This document shows positions 42,028 to 49,969 of a stretch of 64,000 bases of DNA, piece by piece. How positions within the stretch are numbered: position 1 is the stretch's first letter; each line of letters starts with the position of its first letter. Source of the stretch: JAUVUV01 sp964548275 (GTDB taxonomy: Bacteria; Gemmatimonadota; Glassbacteria; GWA2-58-10). Location: the NCBI GenBank assembly GCA_964548275.1, contig CAZJQI010000007.1:37579-101578 (forward strand). The letters are read 5' to 3'. The notes beneath the pieces were generated by a model. That model was given only the letters and a program-made list of their open reading frames with translations, did no database searches and was not told where the DNA came from. The translations under genes were made by a program, and so were the position numbers.

Positions 42028-43874
42028 GTTTTTTTGCAGACAAGACCCTGTTTCTGAAATATCTCCGGCTGGTTATCGTTTCAGTGCTAATACCCGCGTG
42101 CTTTCCATTGAGTGCGGGCGCACAGGATGTTGCCGTGCAGATCAGTGTAAGCACTCAGCAGGTGGATATCAACAGCCGCATTCAGCTTACCGTAACAGTC
42201 TCCGGAGCAGTACGCAGCGTGCCGGAGCCGCAGGTACAGAACCTGGAGAAATTCCAGGTGCTCGGCACGAGTACCTCGAGCCAGTTTTCAATGGTGAACG
42301 GACGGATCTCTAGCTCCAGATCATTTGAATTTACTCTGATGCCGAATACTGAGGGTGTGATTACAATCGGCCCGGCAGTGGTCGAGATAAAGGGGAGGAA
42401 ATACACCTCGAACACGGTAACGGTCGAGGTTACCTCAGGCGGAGCGGCACCCCGGAGACAGACCCCCGCGCCGGGAGGGACCGCTCCGCAGCCAACACCG
42501 CAGGCCCCTGCCCGGCAGCCGGCTCCACCGGCAGCTTCCTCTTCCGGCGACCGCAACTTATTTATCGCCGGCAATGTGGACCAAAAGGAGGTTTACCTCG
42601 GCGAGCAGGCGACATACACTTTCGAATTTTACAACCGTTTGAACCTTGTCGAAAACCCGGAATACAATCCTCCCACTTTCAACAGTTTCTGGGTCGAGGA
42701 GATGGACAAGCAGGCCAGGGTATCAACCAGACAGCTAAGGAATATCATCTACAAGGTACAAGAACTGCGTTACGCTCTTTTCCCTACAGTGGAAGGCGAG
42801 GCCACTATCTCTGAGGCAAAGCTTATCTATTATGTCAGGGATATCTGGGACTTTTTCGACCGGGGCAGGAGAGTGGTTCTCACCACCCGGCCGGTCACAG
42901 TCAAGGTGAATCCCCTGCCGGTTAGCGGACGTCCGGAGAATTTCAGCGGCGCGGTTGGAAAATACGCTGTTTCCTACCGGCTGGATAAGACAGCGGTCAA
43001 GCAGGGAGAAGCGATTACCCTGGAATATATCGTTTCCGGCACAGGCAATATCAAGACTATCGGAGAACCCGCGCTCCAGGGCCTGGATGATTTCGACATC
43101 TATGAATCAAGAAGCGAGGAGAAAATCGACCGGAGCGGAGCCAAAATTAAAGGAGAGAAGATTTTCAAATATGTCATTGTTCCACGAAAGGCAGATGACT
43201 ACCGCCTTCCCGGCATTACTTTTACCTATTTCGACCCGGAATTGGAAAAATACAGCAGTCTCAGGACCGAGGAGATCGCTTTCACAGTGCAGCCTTCCGA
43301 TGAGGAGCAGGAGGCGGTGACCTACCGCATTTCGCCGGAAAGTGTTGTCGCTGTGGGCGAGGATATCCGTTATATCAAGGAAGACCCACGAGCTCTCAAC
43401 GGGGCGGCCCGGCCGATGAGCGCAGGCACTGTATTCTGGCTCGTTCACTTTCTGCCTGTGCTTAGCGTGGGAGGCGCCCTTTTGTACCGCCGCCACAAGG
43501 GACGACTGATGAGCGATACAGCATACGCCAGACTCAGGGGAGCAGGCAAACGCTTTGAGAAAAACGTGAAACAGGCCTCGAAAGCCGCCAAGGCCGGAGA
43601 TTATGCAGCATGCTACGCGGCTCTGGACCGTGCGCTGAACCATTTTATCGGTGACAAGCTGAACGTGGAAACCGTAGGAATGCTGACCGAAAATATCGAC
43701 CAACTTCTCGATGAGAAGAAACTTCCCGAGGATATTCGTGATGGGGTAAGGGAGTGTCTGGAGCATTTCAGTTTTGTTCGTTTCGCCCCGCAGACCGGTG
43801 CGGATGCGGAAACCGTAAAGAGATACCATAAAAAAGTAAAAAAACTTGTCAGCCATCTTGGCCGGGCGCTATGA
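42024..43874 (+). CDS. batD: BatD: oxygen-tolerance membrane protein
   Basis: A 616-aa protein: signal peptide ending around ACFPLSAGAQ, three beta-sandwich repeats of the BatD family (VQISVSTQQVDINSRIQLTV; NLFIAGNVDQKEVYLGEQAT; YAVSYRLDKTAVKQGEAITL shortened), a Pro/Ala-rich linker near 145-175, a single helix (VFWLVHFLPVLSVGGALLY) and a helical cytoplasmic tail. Start is GTG 42024. BatD is believed to be a large periplasmic scaffold for the Bat complex. Confidence 0.9.
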   Translation: MSFFADKTLFLKYLRLVIVSVLIPACFPLSAGAQDVAVQISVSTQQVDINSRIQLTVTVSGAVRSVPEPQVQNLEKFQVLGTSTSSQFSMVNGRISSSRSFEFTLMPNTEGVITIGPAVVEIKGRKYTSNTVTVEVTSGGAAPRRQTPAPGGTAPQPTPQAPARQPAPPAASSSGDRNLFIAGNVDQKEVYLGEQATYTFEFYNRLNLVENPEYNPPTFNSFWVEEMDKQARVSTRQLRNIIYKVQELRYALFPTVEGEATISEAKLIYYVRDIWDFFDRGRRVVLTTRPVTVKVNPLPVSGRPENFSGAVGKYAVSYRLDKTAVKQGEAITLEYIVSGTGNIKTIGEPALQGLDDFDIYESRSEEKIDRSGAKIKGEKIFKYVIVPRKADDYRLPGITFTYFDPELEKYSSLRTEEIAFTVQPSDEEQEAVTYRISPESVVAVGEDIRYIKEDPRALNGAARPMSAGTVFWLVHFLPVLSVGGALLYRRHKGRLMSDTAYARLRGAGKRFEKNVKQASKAAKAGDYAACYAALDRALNHFIGDKLNVETVGMLTENIDQLLDEKKLPEDIRDGVRECLEHFSFVRFAPQTGADAETVKRYHKKVKKLVSHLGRAL

Positions 43875-43907
43875 AAGCTTTTTCTGATTTAGATAGTGAG
43901 GGGCTAA

Positions 43908-44714
43908 TTGCTGTTGAATGCTGAAAGAAAAATCAAGGTCTCTATCCTTTTCCTCTTCAGTCTGCTGATAATGGTAATTGCCGTCTTATCGGCCCAACTG
44001 ATAGAAGGAACAACTCTGGAGAAAAAATTTCGCCAGGCCAACGATTCCTACACCCGGGGAGAGTACGAAAAGGCAATCGACTGCTATGAGGAGCTCCTCG
44101 GCATTGTCGGGCCGAGCGCTGATCTCTACTATAATCTCGGGTGTGCCGCACTCAAGGCAGGCCGCCTGGGCAGTGCAGTGGTTAATTTCCATCGTGCTGC
44201 ACGCCTCCAACCCCGGGATGAGGATATCAAGGCCAACCTCAAGTTTGTCGAAGCGTTGACAAAGTCCGAAAACGAGGAGGAAATCGGGGAGGAAAACCTG
44301 TTATTCAGTTTCCTGATCCGCTGGCTGTTTCTGCTGACCGAAACCGAACTTGCTGTAATGCAGCTTGTTTTCCTGTTTATTTTCGCTACTGGCGCGACAT
44401 TTCTGGCAATTGGCCTTTCAGGCACCTTGCGAAAAACAGCCCTTGCCGCTGCCGGGGCCGGTGTTGTTTTTCTCCTGTTAAACAGCGTCCTGCTTGGAAT
44501 TCACATTTACCGGAACAATTTTATTCGCGAGGCAGTGGTGGTAGAGGCCAATGCAGAGGCACGCAGCGGCCCGGGCGAGGACAACACCAGAGTGCTGGTG
44601 CTGCCCGAGGGAACGCTTCTCCGCGTACGCCAACAGCGGGGCGGATGGGTACTGGTCAGCCTGCCGAGTGGTCGCAGCGGATGGCTTAAAGGAGATAAGC
44701 TGGAAGAAATCTAG
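43908..44714 (+). CDS. batE: BatE: TPR plus SH3-domain membrane protein
   Basis: A 268-aa protein from TTG 43908 (TTG 43914 also possible), with GAGGGG upstream. It has an N-terminal anchor, a TPR pair (ANDSYTRGEYEKAIDCYEEL and ADLYYNLGCAALKAGRLGSA), two membrane helices (about 140-200) and a C-terminal bacterial SH3 domain (VEANAEARSGPGEDN to the end, RSGWLKGDKLEEI). SH3 domains of this kind bind peptidoglycan or peptides in the periplasm. Last gene of the Bat run; it converges on the FGE-fold gene with a 25-base gap and no obvious terminator. Confidence 0.87.
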   Translation: MLLNAERKIKVSILFLFSLLIMVIAVLSAQLIEGTTLEKKFRQANDSYTRGEYEKAIDCYEELLGIVGPSADLYYNLGCAALKAGRLGSAVVNFHRAARLQPRDEDIKANLKFVEALTKSENEEEIGEENLLFSFLIRWLFLLTETELAVMQLVFLFIFATGATFLAIGLSGTLRKTALAAAGAGVVFLLLNSVLLGIHIYRNNFIREAVVVEANAEARSGPGEDNTRVLVLPEGTLLRVRQQRGGWVLVSLPSGRSGWLKGDKLEEI

Positions 44715-44739
44715 GGAGGAGGAATAAACTAAACGGGAT

Positions 44740-45630
44740 TTAATCTAACCGGCCTGGTGCAGAGGGCTTTTTCCTGAAAATTCCAGATGGCTTGTTGAAA
44801 CTTCTCGCTATCCTGAAACCTACAGCACTCAGCCGGTATTCCGGCCTTGCCCTATGGCGATAAGCTGAGCAGCATCCAACCGCTGGGTAATGCCAGCCCC
44901 CTCCCCGTAATACTCTGGAATTCCCCCAGTTAGGGCCCCTTGGATTTTTATTCTGGCAGTTCTTGTAATTGTCTTGCCAATCGTTACACCATTCCCAGAC
45001 ATTACCGTGCATGTCGAATAAAACCCAGGCATTCGGCTCTTTCTGCCCCACCGGGTGTGTGGTACCCTCGCTGTTTGTACGATACCAGCCCGTCCGATCC
45101 AGGTCGCCTTCATCATTTCCTGTATAATATTTCGTGTTCGTACCTGCCCGGCAGGCGTATTCCCATTCGGCCTCGGTCGGCAGCCTGAAACCATTTCTGG
45201 AGAATATGCAAGTCCGGTTGCGAATGTCGTAACAGGGCATCAGTCCGGCCAGCTCACTCAGCTTGTTGCAGAAAGCCGCAGCATCGAACCAGCTCACCTG
45301 ATCCACAGGACGGTTGTCATCGCCTTTCATCAATGACGGGTTATAGCCCGCCACCTTCTCAAACTGCGCCTGGGTTATCTCATAGACACTCAACTGGAAG
45401 CTGTCCAGGCTGACCTCGCGCACAGGTCTGGAATTACTGAACCAGTCGTGATCTGTATCCCTGGTGCCCATCAGAAAAATACCGGCGGGGATAGTGACCA
45501 GCTTGATTCCCTGGATGATCTCGGTTCGGAGATCTGCTGGATAAGCCTTAGGGATATTGAAGGCTAAGAGAATATAAACCAGCAGAATCAGCGAAACCGG
45601 TAACTTGCAGCTAAAGAGACGATTAGTCAT
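44740..45630 (-). CDS. secreted FGE/SUMF1-fold protein
   Basis: A 296-aa protein with a signal peptide (LPVSLILLVYILLAF, cut near KAYPADL) and the formylglycine-generating-enzyme fold: IPAGIFLMGTRD, VYEITQAQFEKV, PVDQVSWFDAAAFCNKL, RLPTEAEWEYACRAGT, MHGNVWEWCNDW, RVLRGGGWHYPAV and GFRIAR. The catalytic Cys pair of true FGE is not both present at the expected site: Tyr and Pro replace the first Cys region, although CC occurs a few residues later. No sulfatase gene is nearby. It is more likely a binding or kinase-associated member of the fold. Confidence 0.8.
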   Translation of the reverse strand: MTNRLFSCKLPVSLILLVYILLAFNIPKAYPADLRTEIIQGIKLVTIPAGIFLMGTRDTDHDWFSNSRPVREVSLDSFQLSVYEITQAQFEKVAGYNPSLMKGDDNRPVDQVSWFDAAAFCNKLSELAGLMPCYDIRNRTCIFSRNGFRLPTEAEWEYACRAGTNTKYYTGNDEGDLDRTGWYRTNSEGTTHPVGQKEPNAWVLFDMHGNVWEWCNDWQDNYKNCQNKNPRGPNWGNSRVLRGGGWHYPAVGCCSAYRHRARPEYRLSAVGFRIARSFNKPSGIFRKKPSAPGRLD

Positions 45631-46071
45631 ATCGTTTCCCGATCAATAAAATAGCCGAACAACCGTAAGTATTATTATCTCCCTCTTGTTGGTAATTTCC
45701 CCTGGGATTAGAAGACAACTCTAAAACTATATTGAATTATTTATACAGTGAGTAGTGAATGTCAAGAGGAACCTATAAGAAATATTATATATGTTTATTT
45801 AACTGACCTGACCGGTGGTCACGGGAAGTAAACATTAATTACTAACCCGTTAAAAACAAGATATTACACCATCGAATTATATACCATTAACCCCGGGTTT
45901 CCTAGTAATGGAAGTCTGTTTGAAGGCACTTCAAAAGCCAAATGTTTGAAGAATTGAGCAAAACATATTACCTTTGTAAAAAGCAATTAAAGTGTTCCTC
46001 TCTTTGCAGGAGTGTGATTAATTTGTTGAGATTCATTCAATCTGTAATTAACCTGTACAGGATCTGACGCC
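45631..46071. other. divergent gene-free region before the sigma/haem operon
   Basis: About 440 bases of AT-rich sequence with no coding signal. It must hold promoters for the FGE-fold gene (minus strand) and for the sigma-factor operon (plus strand). One weak minus-strand candidate is listed separately. No repeat or RNA gene recognised. Confidence 0.6.
45740..45765 (-). promoter_or_regulatory. weak promoter candidate for the FGE-fold gene
   Basis: On the minus strand TTGACA (45765-45760) is perfect and TATAAA (45745-45740) is close to consensus, but the spacing is only 14 bases, so function is doubtful without an alternative -10 a few bases further on. Confidence 0.25.
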
Positions 46072-46665
46072 ATTTCCAAAGAACAAGTTTTAAAACAATT
46101 ATCCGATGAAGAGCTGGTTCAGCAATTTATCGATGGTAGGGAACGGGCGTTTAGCGAATTAATGAAGCGATACGGAAATCGCATTATTAACTATATCTAC
46201 CGGATTATCGGAGACCGCGACCGCGCTGAGGACCTGCTCCAGGATACTTTCATTCGGGTTTATCGCAATATACATCGTTTTGACCAGAGCCGAAAATTTT
46301 CCACGTGGCTGTACACCATCGCCACCAACCTGGCCAGGAACGAACTGCGTAATACCGGACGCAGCCCGTTGCTCTATTTCCAGAACTTTTTTTTCCGCAA
46401 GGACGATCAGCAGATGTTCGAGGCTGCTGACTCGGCGGGGCGGCCGGACGACAACCTTTACCGCAAGCAGCTCGGTGAGCTGGTGGCCAAGGCCGTGGAG
46501 AAATTGCCCGAGCGGCACAAACTGGTATTCACCCTGAGGGAGACCGAGGGCAAAAGCTACGCAGAGATTGCCGAGATTCTGGGGTGTAACATCGGTACGG
46601 TGAAAAGCCGTTTAAACCGAGCAAGGGCTCGTTTTGCGCAAATTATCGAACCCTATTTGAAATAG
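46072..46665 (+). CDS. ECF-type sigma factor (RpoE-like) with apparent ATT start
   Basis: A sigma-70 family protein of about 197 aa. The first ATG is at 46162, but the family's conserved N terminus lies upstream in the same frame: LSDEELVQQFIDGRERAFSEL runs into MKRYGNRIINYIYR (shown in two parts). That frame is open only back to 46048 and has no ATG, GTG or TTG; ATT 46072 has AGGA nine bases upstream and gives a normal length. Region 2 contains DLLQDTFIRVYRNIHRF; region 4 has ERHKLVFTLRETEG and YAEIAEILGCNIGTVKSRL. No anti-sigma gene follows; hemB starts 46 bases later. Confidence 0.85.
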   Translation: MSKEQVLKQLSDEELVQQFIDGRERAFSELMKRYGNRIINYIYRIIGDRDRAEDLLQDTFIRVYRNIHRFDQSRKFSTWLYTIATNLARNELRNTGRSPLLYFQNFFFRKDDQQMFEAADSAGRPDDNLYRKQLGELVAKAVEKLPERHKLVFTLRETEGKSYAEIAEILGCNIGTVKSRLNRARARFAQIIEPYLK

Positions 46666-46711
46666 ATTGATTGGCAGGCAAACTTTTTTAACCTGACCCC
46701 GGGGGGAGCGG

Positions 46712-47695
46712 ATGGCATTTCCAGTACATCGTGGCCGAAGGCTAAGGCGCACCGAGGCAGTAAGAGCAATGGTGCGGGAGACAGTACTTAATCCGCGTGA
46801 TTTTGTTTTCCCTTTTTTCGTGGTGCACGGCAGAAAACTCAGGCGGGAAATCCGCCCGATGCCCGGAAACTACCAGCTTTCAATCGATGAGCTCCTTAAA
46901 GAGGCAGCCGAGATTTATCAGCTCGGTATCCCGGCGGTCATTCTTTTCGGAATACCGGATAAAAAAGACTCCCTGGGAAGCGCCGGCCATATAGAAAAGG
47001 GAATCGTCCAGCAGGCAATCAGGCAGTTGAAAAAGGAACTGCCGGAGTTATATGTGATCACCGATGTCTGCCTCTGCGAGTATACCGACCACGGGCATTG
47101 CGGCAAGATCGTGGATGGCGAGGTGGATAATGACGCCACTCTCGAACTTCTGGTGAAACAGGCACTCAGCCATGCACAAGCCGGAGCGGACATGGTCGCA
47201 CCCTCGGACATGATGGACGGACGTGTGGGAGCTATCCGTACCGGCCTGGATGAAAACGGCTTCAGCCAGGTGCCGATCATGAGCTATGCGGCCAAGTACG
47301 CCAGCGCATTTTACGGTCCTTTCCGGGAAGCCGCCGAAAGCACCCCTGCATTCGGCGACCGCAGGAGCTACCAGATGGACCCGCCGAATATCCGTGAGGC
47401 CATGCGCGAAGTGGCACTTGATATCGAGGAGGGCGCCGATATCGTAATGGTCAAGCCTGCATTAGCCTACCTGGATGTGATCCGAAGTGTCAGGGAGAGT
47501 TTCGACGTGCCTGTGGCCGCATATAACGTGAGCGGCGAGTTCTCTCTGGTCAAAGCCGCTGAAAAACTGGGCTGGATCGACGGGCCGCAAGCAATGATGG
47601 AAATCCTCACCTCGATCAAACGCGCCGGTGCTGATATTATTATCACCTATTTTGCCCGGGATGCGGCGAGACTGCTCAAGGAGGAACGGATTTGA
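46712..47695 (+). CDS. hemB: porphobilinogen synthase
   Basis: Condenses two 5-aminolevulinate molecules to porphobilinogen. The 327-aa length is normal. Metal site: TDVCLCEYTDHGHCG with three Cys-like ligands, the zinc type. Catalytic Lys residues lie in SYAAKYASAFYGPF (about 195-205) and MVKPALAYLD (about 250). GGGGGAG precedes the ATG. Stop overlaps the ahbA start by four bases, so haem genes are translationally coupled. Confidence 0.96.
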   Translation: MAFPVHRGRRLRRTEAVRAMVRETVLNPRDFVFPFFVVHGRKLRREIRPMPGNYQLSIDELLKEAAEIYQLGIPAVILFGIPDKKDSLGSAGHIEKGIVQQAIRQLKKELPELYVITDVCLCEYTDHGHCGKIVDGEVDNDATLELLVKQALSHAQAGADMVAPSDMMDGRVGAIRTGLDENGFSQVPIMSYAAKYASAFYGPFREAAESTPAFGDRRSYQMDPPNIREAMREVALDIEEGADIVMVKPALAYLDVIRSVRESFDVPVAAYNVSGEFSLVKAAEKLGWIDGPQAMMEILTSIKRAGADIIITYFARDAARLLKEERI

Positions 47696-48156
47696 CCAGC
47701 CTGGACGCTATTGACAAGCGTATCCTGGGAGCCATACAGAGCGGTTTCCCGGTTTGTGAAAGGCCGTTTTTAAAAGTTGCCGAAAGTATTGGTATAAGTG
47801 AAGACACGCTGATCAAGAAGATCAAGACGCTCAAGGAGAACCGGATCATCCGTCGATTCGGGGCAGTGTTCGACCCCCGTAAATTGAGCTATGTCAGCAC
47901 CCTGGTTGCAGTGCGTATCCCGGACGCCGAGCGTATTCCCGCTGTTGCCGTTGAGATCAACAGGTTTAGTGAACTCACCCACAACTATGAGCGGGAAAAC
48001 CGTTTTAACCTCTGGTTTACACTCATCGCAGAAAGCAGGGAGCGAATCGAGGAGATTATCGGCCGGGTGGAGTCGCTGCCGGGGGTTGAGGAAGTGCATG
48101 ACCTGCCGGCTGACGAAATGTACAAGATAAGGCTTGATTTCAGACCCCCGCAATAA
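47692..48156 (+). CDS. ahbA: siroheme decarboxylase subunit AhbA
   Basis: A 154-aa AsnC/Lrp-fold protein. With AhbB it removes two acetate groups of siroheme to give didecarboxysiroheme in the alternative haem route. Seen: N-terminal winged helix (DAIDKRILGAIQSGFPV), IIRRFGAVFDPRKLSYVSTL and the siroheme-site motif THNYEREN with NLWFTL. These are diagnostic of the Ahb/NirDLGH group rather than amino-acid regulators. The gene lies between hemB and ahbB, which fixes the role. Confidence 0.9.
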   Translation: MTSLDAIDKRILGAIQSGFPVCERPFLKVAESIGISEDTLIKKIKTLKENRIIRRFGAVFDPRKLSYVSTLVAVRIPDAERIPAVAVEINRFSELTHNYERENRFNLWFTLIAESRERIEEIIGRVESLPGVEEVHDLPADEMYKIRLDFRPPQ

Positions 48157-48179
48157 GTCCAAGCGAGAGGAGAGCTTTT

Positions 48180-48680
48180 GTGGCCGGTGATACCACCCTG
48201 AGCCTTACAGATAAAAAATTGATTCGTATTCTTCAGGAAGATCTTCCTCTGTGTTCTGAACCCTATGGCGAGATTGCAGAAAGCTTGGGTATAGAGCATG
48301 CAGAGGTGATCGAGAAAATCGGCAGGTGGGTTGAACAAGGGGTGGTCAGGCGTTTTGGGGCTACCCTGTACCACCAGAGAGTGGGCTATAAGGCCAACTG
48401 CATGGTGGTCTGGAAAGTGGACGACCCGGAGCTTTCCAGGCAGGAGGGCGAAATTCTGGCCGGTTTTCCGCAGGTTACTCACTGCTATCGCAGACCGCCG
48501 TTTGAGAACTGGCCTTACACCCTTTACACGATGATTCACGGTTCCTCGACCGGGGAGATCGATAAAATCGTGTCGAAAATGTCCGCAGCCTCCGGGCTTA
48601 CAGATTACTGCAAGCTTAAAAGCGTAAAGGAGTGGAAAAAAACCTCGATGAAATATTTCAGCGAAAAGGAGAGCGATTAA
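48180..48680 (+). CDS. ahbB: siroheme decarboxylase subunit AhbB
   Basis: A 166-aa partner of AhbA with the same fold. Seen: winged helix (LTDKKLIRILQEDLPLC), VVRRFGATLYHQRVGYKANC and the characteristic VTHCYRRP followed by WPYTLYTMIHG, which tell AhbB from AhbA. The start is GTG 48180 after a GAGAGGAG site. The stop and the hemL start share one base (TAATG). AhbC and AhbD radical-SAM genes needed to finish haem are not in the window. Confidence 0.9.
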   Translation: MAGDTTLSLTDKKLIRILQEDLPLCSEPYGEIAESLGIEHAEVIEKIGRWVEQGVVRRFGATLYHQRVGYKANCMVVWKVDDPELSRQEGEILAGFPQVTHCYRRPPFENWPYTLYTMIHGSSTGEIDKIVSKMSAASGLTDYCKLKSVKEWKKTSMKYFSEKESD

Positions 48681-49969
48681 TGGGTGAAGGCTCCCGCAAG
48701 CTTTTCGAGCAGGCCTGTAAGGTAATCCCGGCCGGAGTCAATTCACCTGTGCGTGCTTTCAGATCTGTCGGGGATTCGGGGCCGTTTTTCGTGAAACGGG
48801 GCCAGGGAGCCTATCTTTACGATGTGGACGGCAACCGCTATCTTGACTATGTCTGCTCCTGGGGCCCGCTGATCTTCGGCCACAACCCGCCGGGCCTGGC
48901 GCCGGTGCTCGAGGAGGCGATAGGCAAGGGCACGAGCTATGGGGCGGCCACAGGCCAGGAAGTCGAAATGGCTGAGCTGATTGTGAAGATGGTACCTTCG
49001 ATCGAAATGGTGCGCCTTGTAAACAGCGGCACCGAGGCCACGATGAGTGCGGTGCGCCTTGCGCGCGGGTTCACCGGGCGCAGCCGGATTGTAAAGTGCG
49101 AGGGCTGCTACCATGGTCACGGTGACGCATTTCTGGTCAAAGCAGGTTCGGGCGGAGCGACTTTCGGTGTGCCGGACAGCGCCGGAGTGCCTGTGGAGTT
49201 GTCCGCCCTGACAATAAATGTACCCTTTAACGACCTGGAGGCTCTTGAGGTGGTTTTCCGCCGGGCAGGGGGGGATATCGCAGCGGTGATTCTCGAACCC
49301 GTGGCCGGTAACATGGGGGTGGTTCCTCCACGTGAGGGTTATCTGGCGGGTGTCCGCGAGATAACCCAAAGGGCCGGTGCATTTCTTATATTTGACGAGG
49401 TAATCACCGGTTTCCGCCTGGCCGCAGGTGGGGCACAGGAGCGTTTCGGCGTGATTCCCGATCTCACCTGCCTGGGCAAGATTATCGGCGGCGGATTTCC
49501 AGTGGGCGCCTTCGGCGGCAGGCGCGAGATAATGGAACACCTCTCGCCACTCGGGCCGGTTTACCAGGCGGGAACGCTTTCTGGAAACCCATGTGCAGTA
49601 GCAGCAGGACTTTTCGTTCTGCGTAAACTGGTGTCAGAGCCGCCCTACAGCCGTCTCGAGGAACTTGCCTCGCGCCTGGAAAACGGTATCCGGAACAACC
49701 TGGAAAGTCTCGGGATTGAACTTACGGCAAACCGGGTCGGCAGCATGATGACCCTGTTTTTCACCAGGGGCCCGGTAACTGATTTTATATCGGCCAAGAG
49801 CTCGGATACTGCTGCGTTTGGTCTGTATTTCAACGAAATGCTTAACCGGGGCGTTTTTATCGCACCGAGCCAGTTCGAGGCCGCGTTCGTTTCCACCGCC
49901 CTGACCGAGGAAAATATCGACCGAACAGTGGAAGCCAACAGAGAGGCGCTGAAAACATGCTTCAGATAA
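48680..49969 (+). CDS. hemL: glutamate-1-semialdehyde 2,1-aminomutase
   Basis: A PLP enzyme of 429 aa making 5-aminolevulinate from glutamate-1-semialdehyde (C5 route). Start at ATG 48680, overlapping ahbB by one base with AAAAGGAG upstream. Family motifs: PAGVNSPVRAFRSVG at the N terminus, VNSGTEATMSAVRLAR for phosphate binding, LIFDEVITGFR, and the PLP Lys in LTCLGKIIGGGFPVGAFGG. The first committed enzyme thus sits at the end of the haem gene run. Confidence 0.96.
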   Translation: MGEGSRKLFEQACKVIPAGVNSPVRAFRSVGDSGPFFVKRGQGAYLYDVDGNRYLDYVCSWGPLIFGHNPPGLAPVLEEAIGKGTSYGAATGQEVEMAELIVKMVPSIEMVRLVNSGTEATMSAVRLARGFTGRSRIVKCEGCYHGHGDAFLVKAGSGGATFGVPDSAGVPVELSALTINVPFNDLEALEVVFRRAGGDIAAVILEPVAGNMGVVPPREGYLAGVREITQRAGAFLIFDEVITGFRLAAGGAQERFGVIPDLTCLGKIIGGGFPVGAFGGRREIMEHLSPLGPVYQAGTLSGNPCAVAAGLFVLRKLVSEPPYSRLEELASRLENGIRNNLESLGIELTANRVGSMMTLFFTRGPVTDFISAKSSDTAAFGLYFNEMLNRGVFIAPSQFEAAFVSTALTEENIDRTVEANREALKTCFR

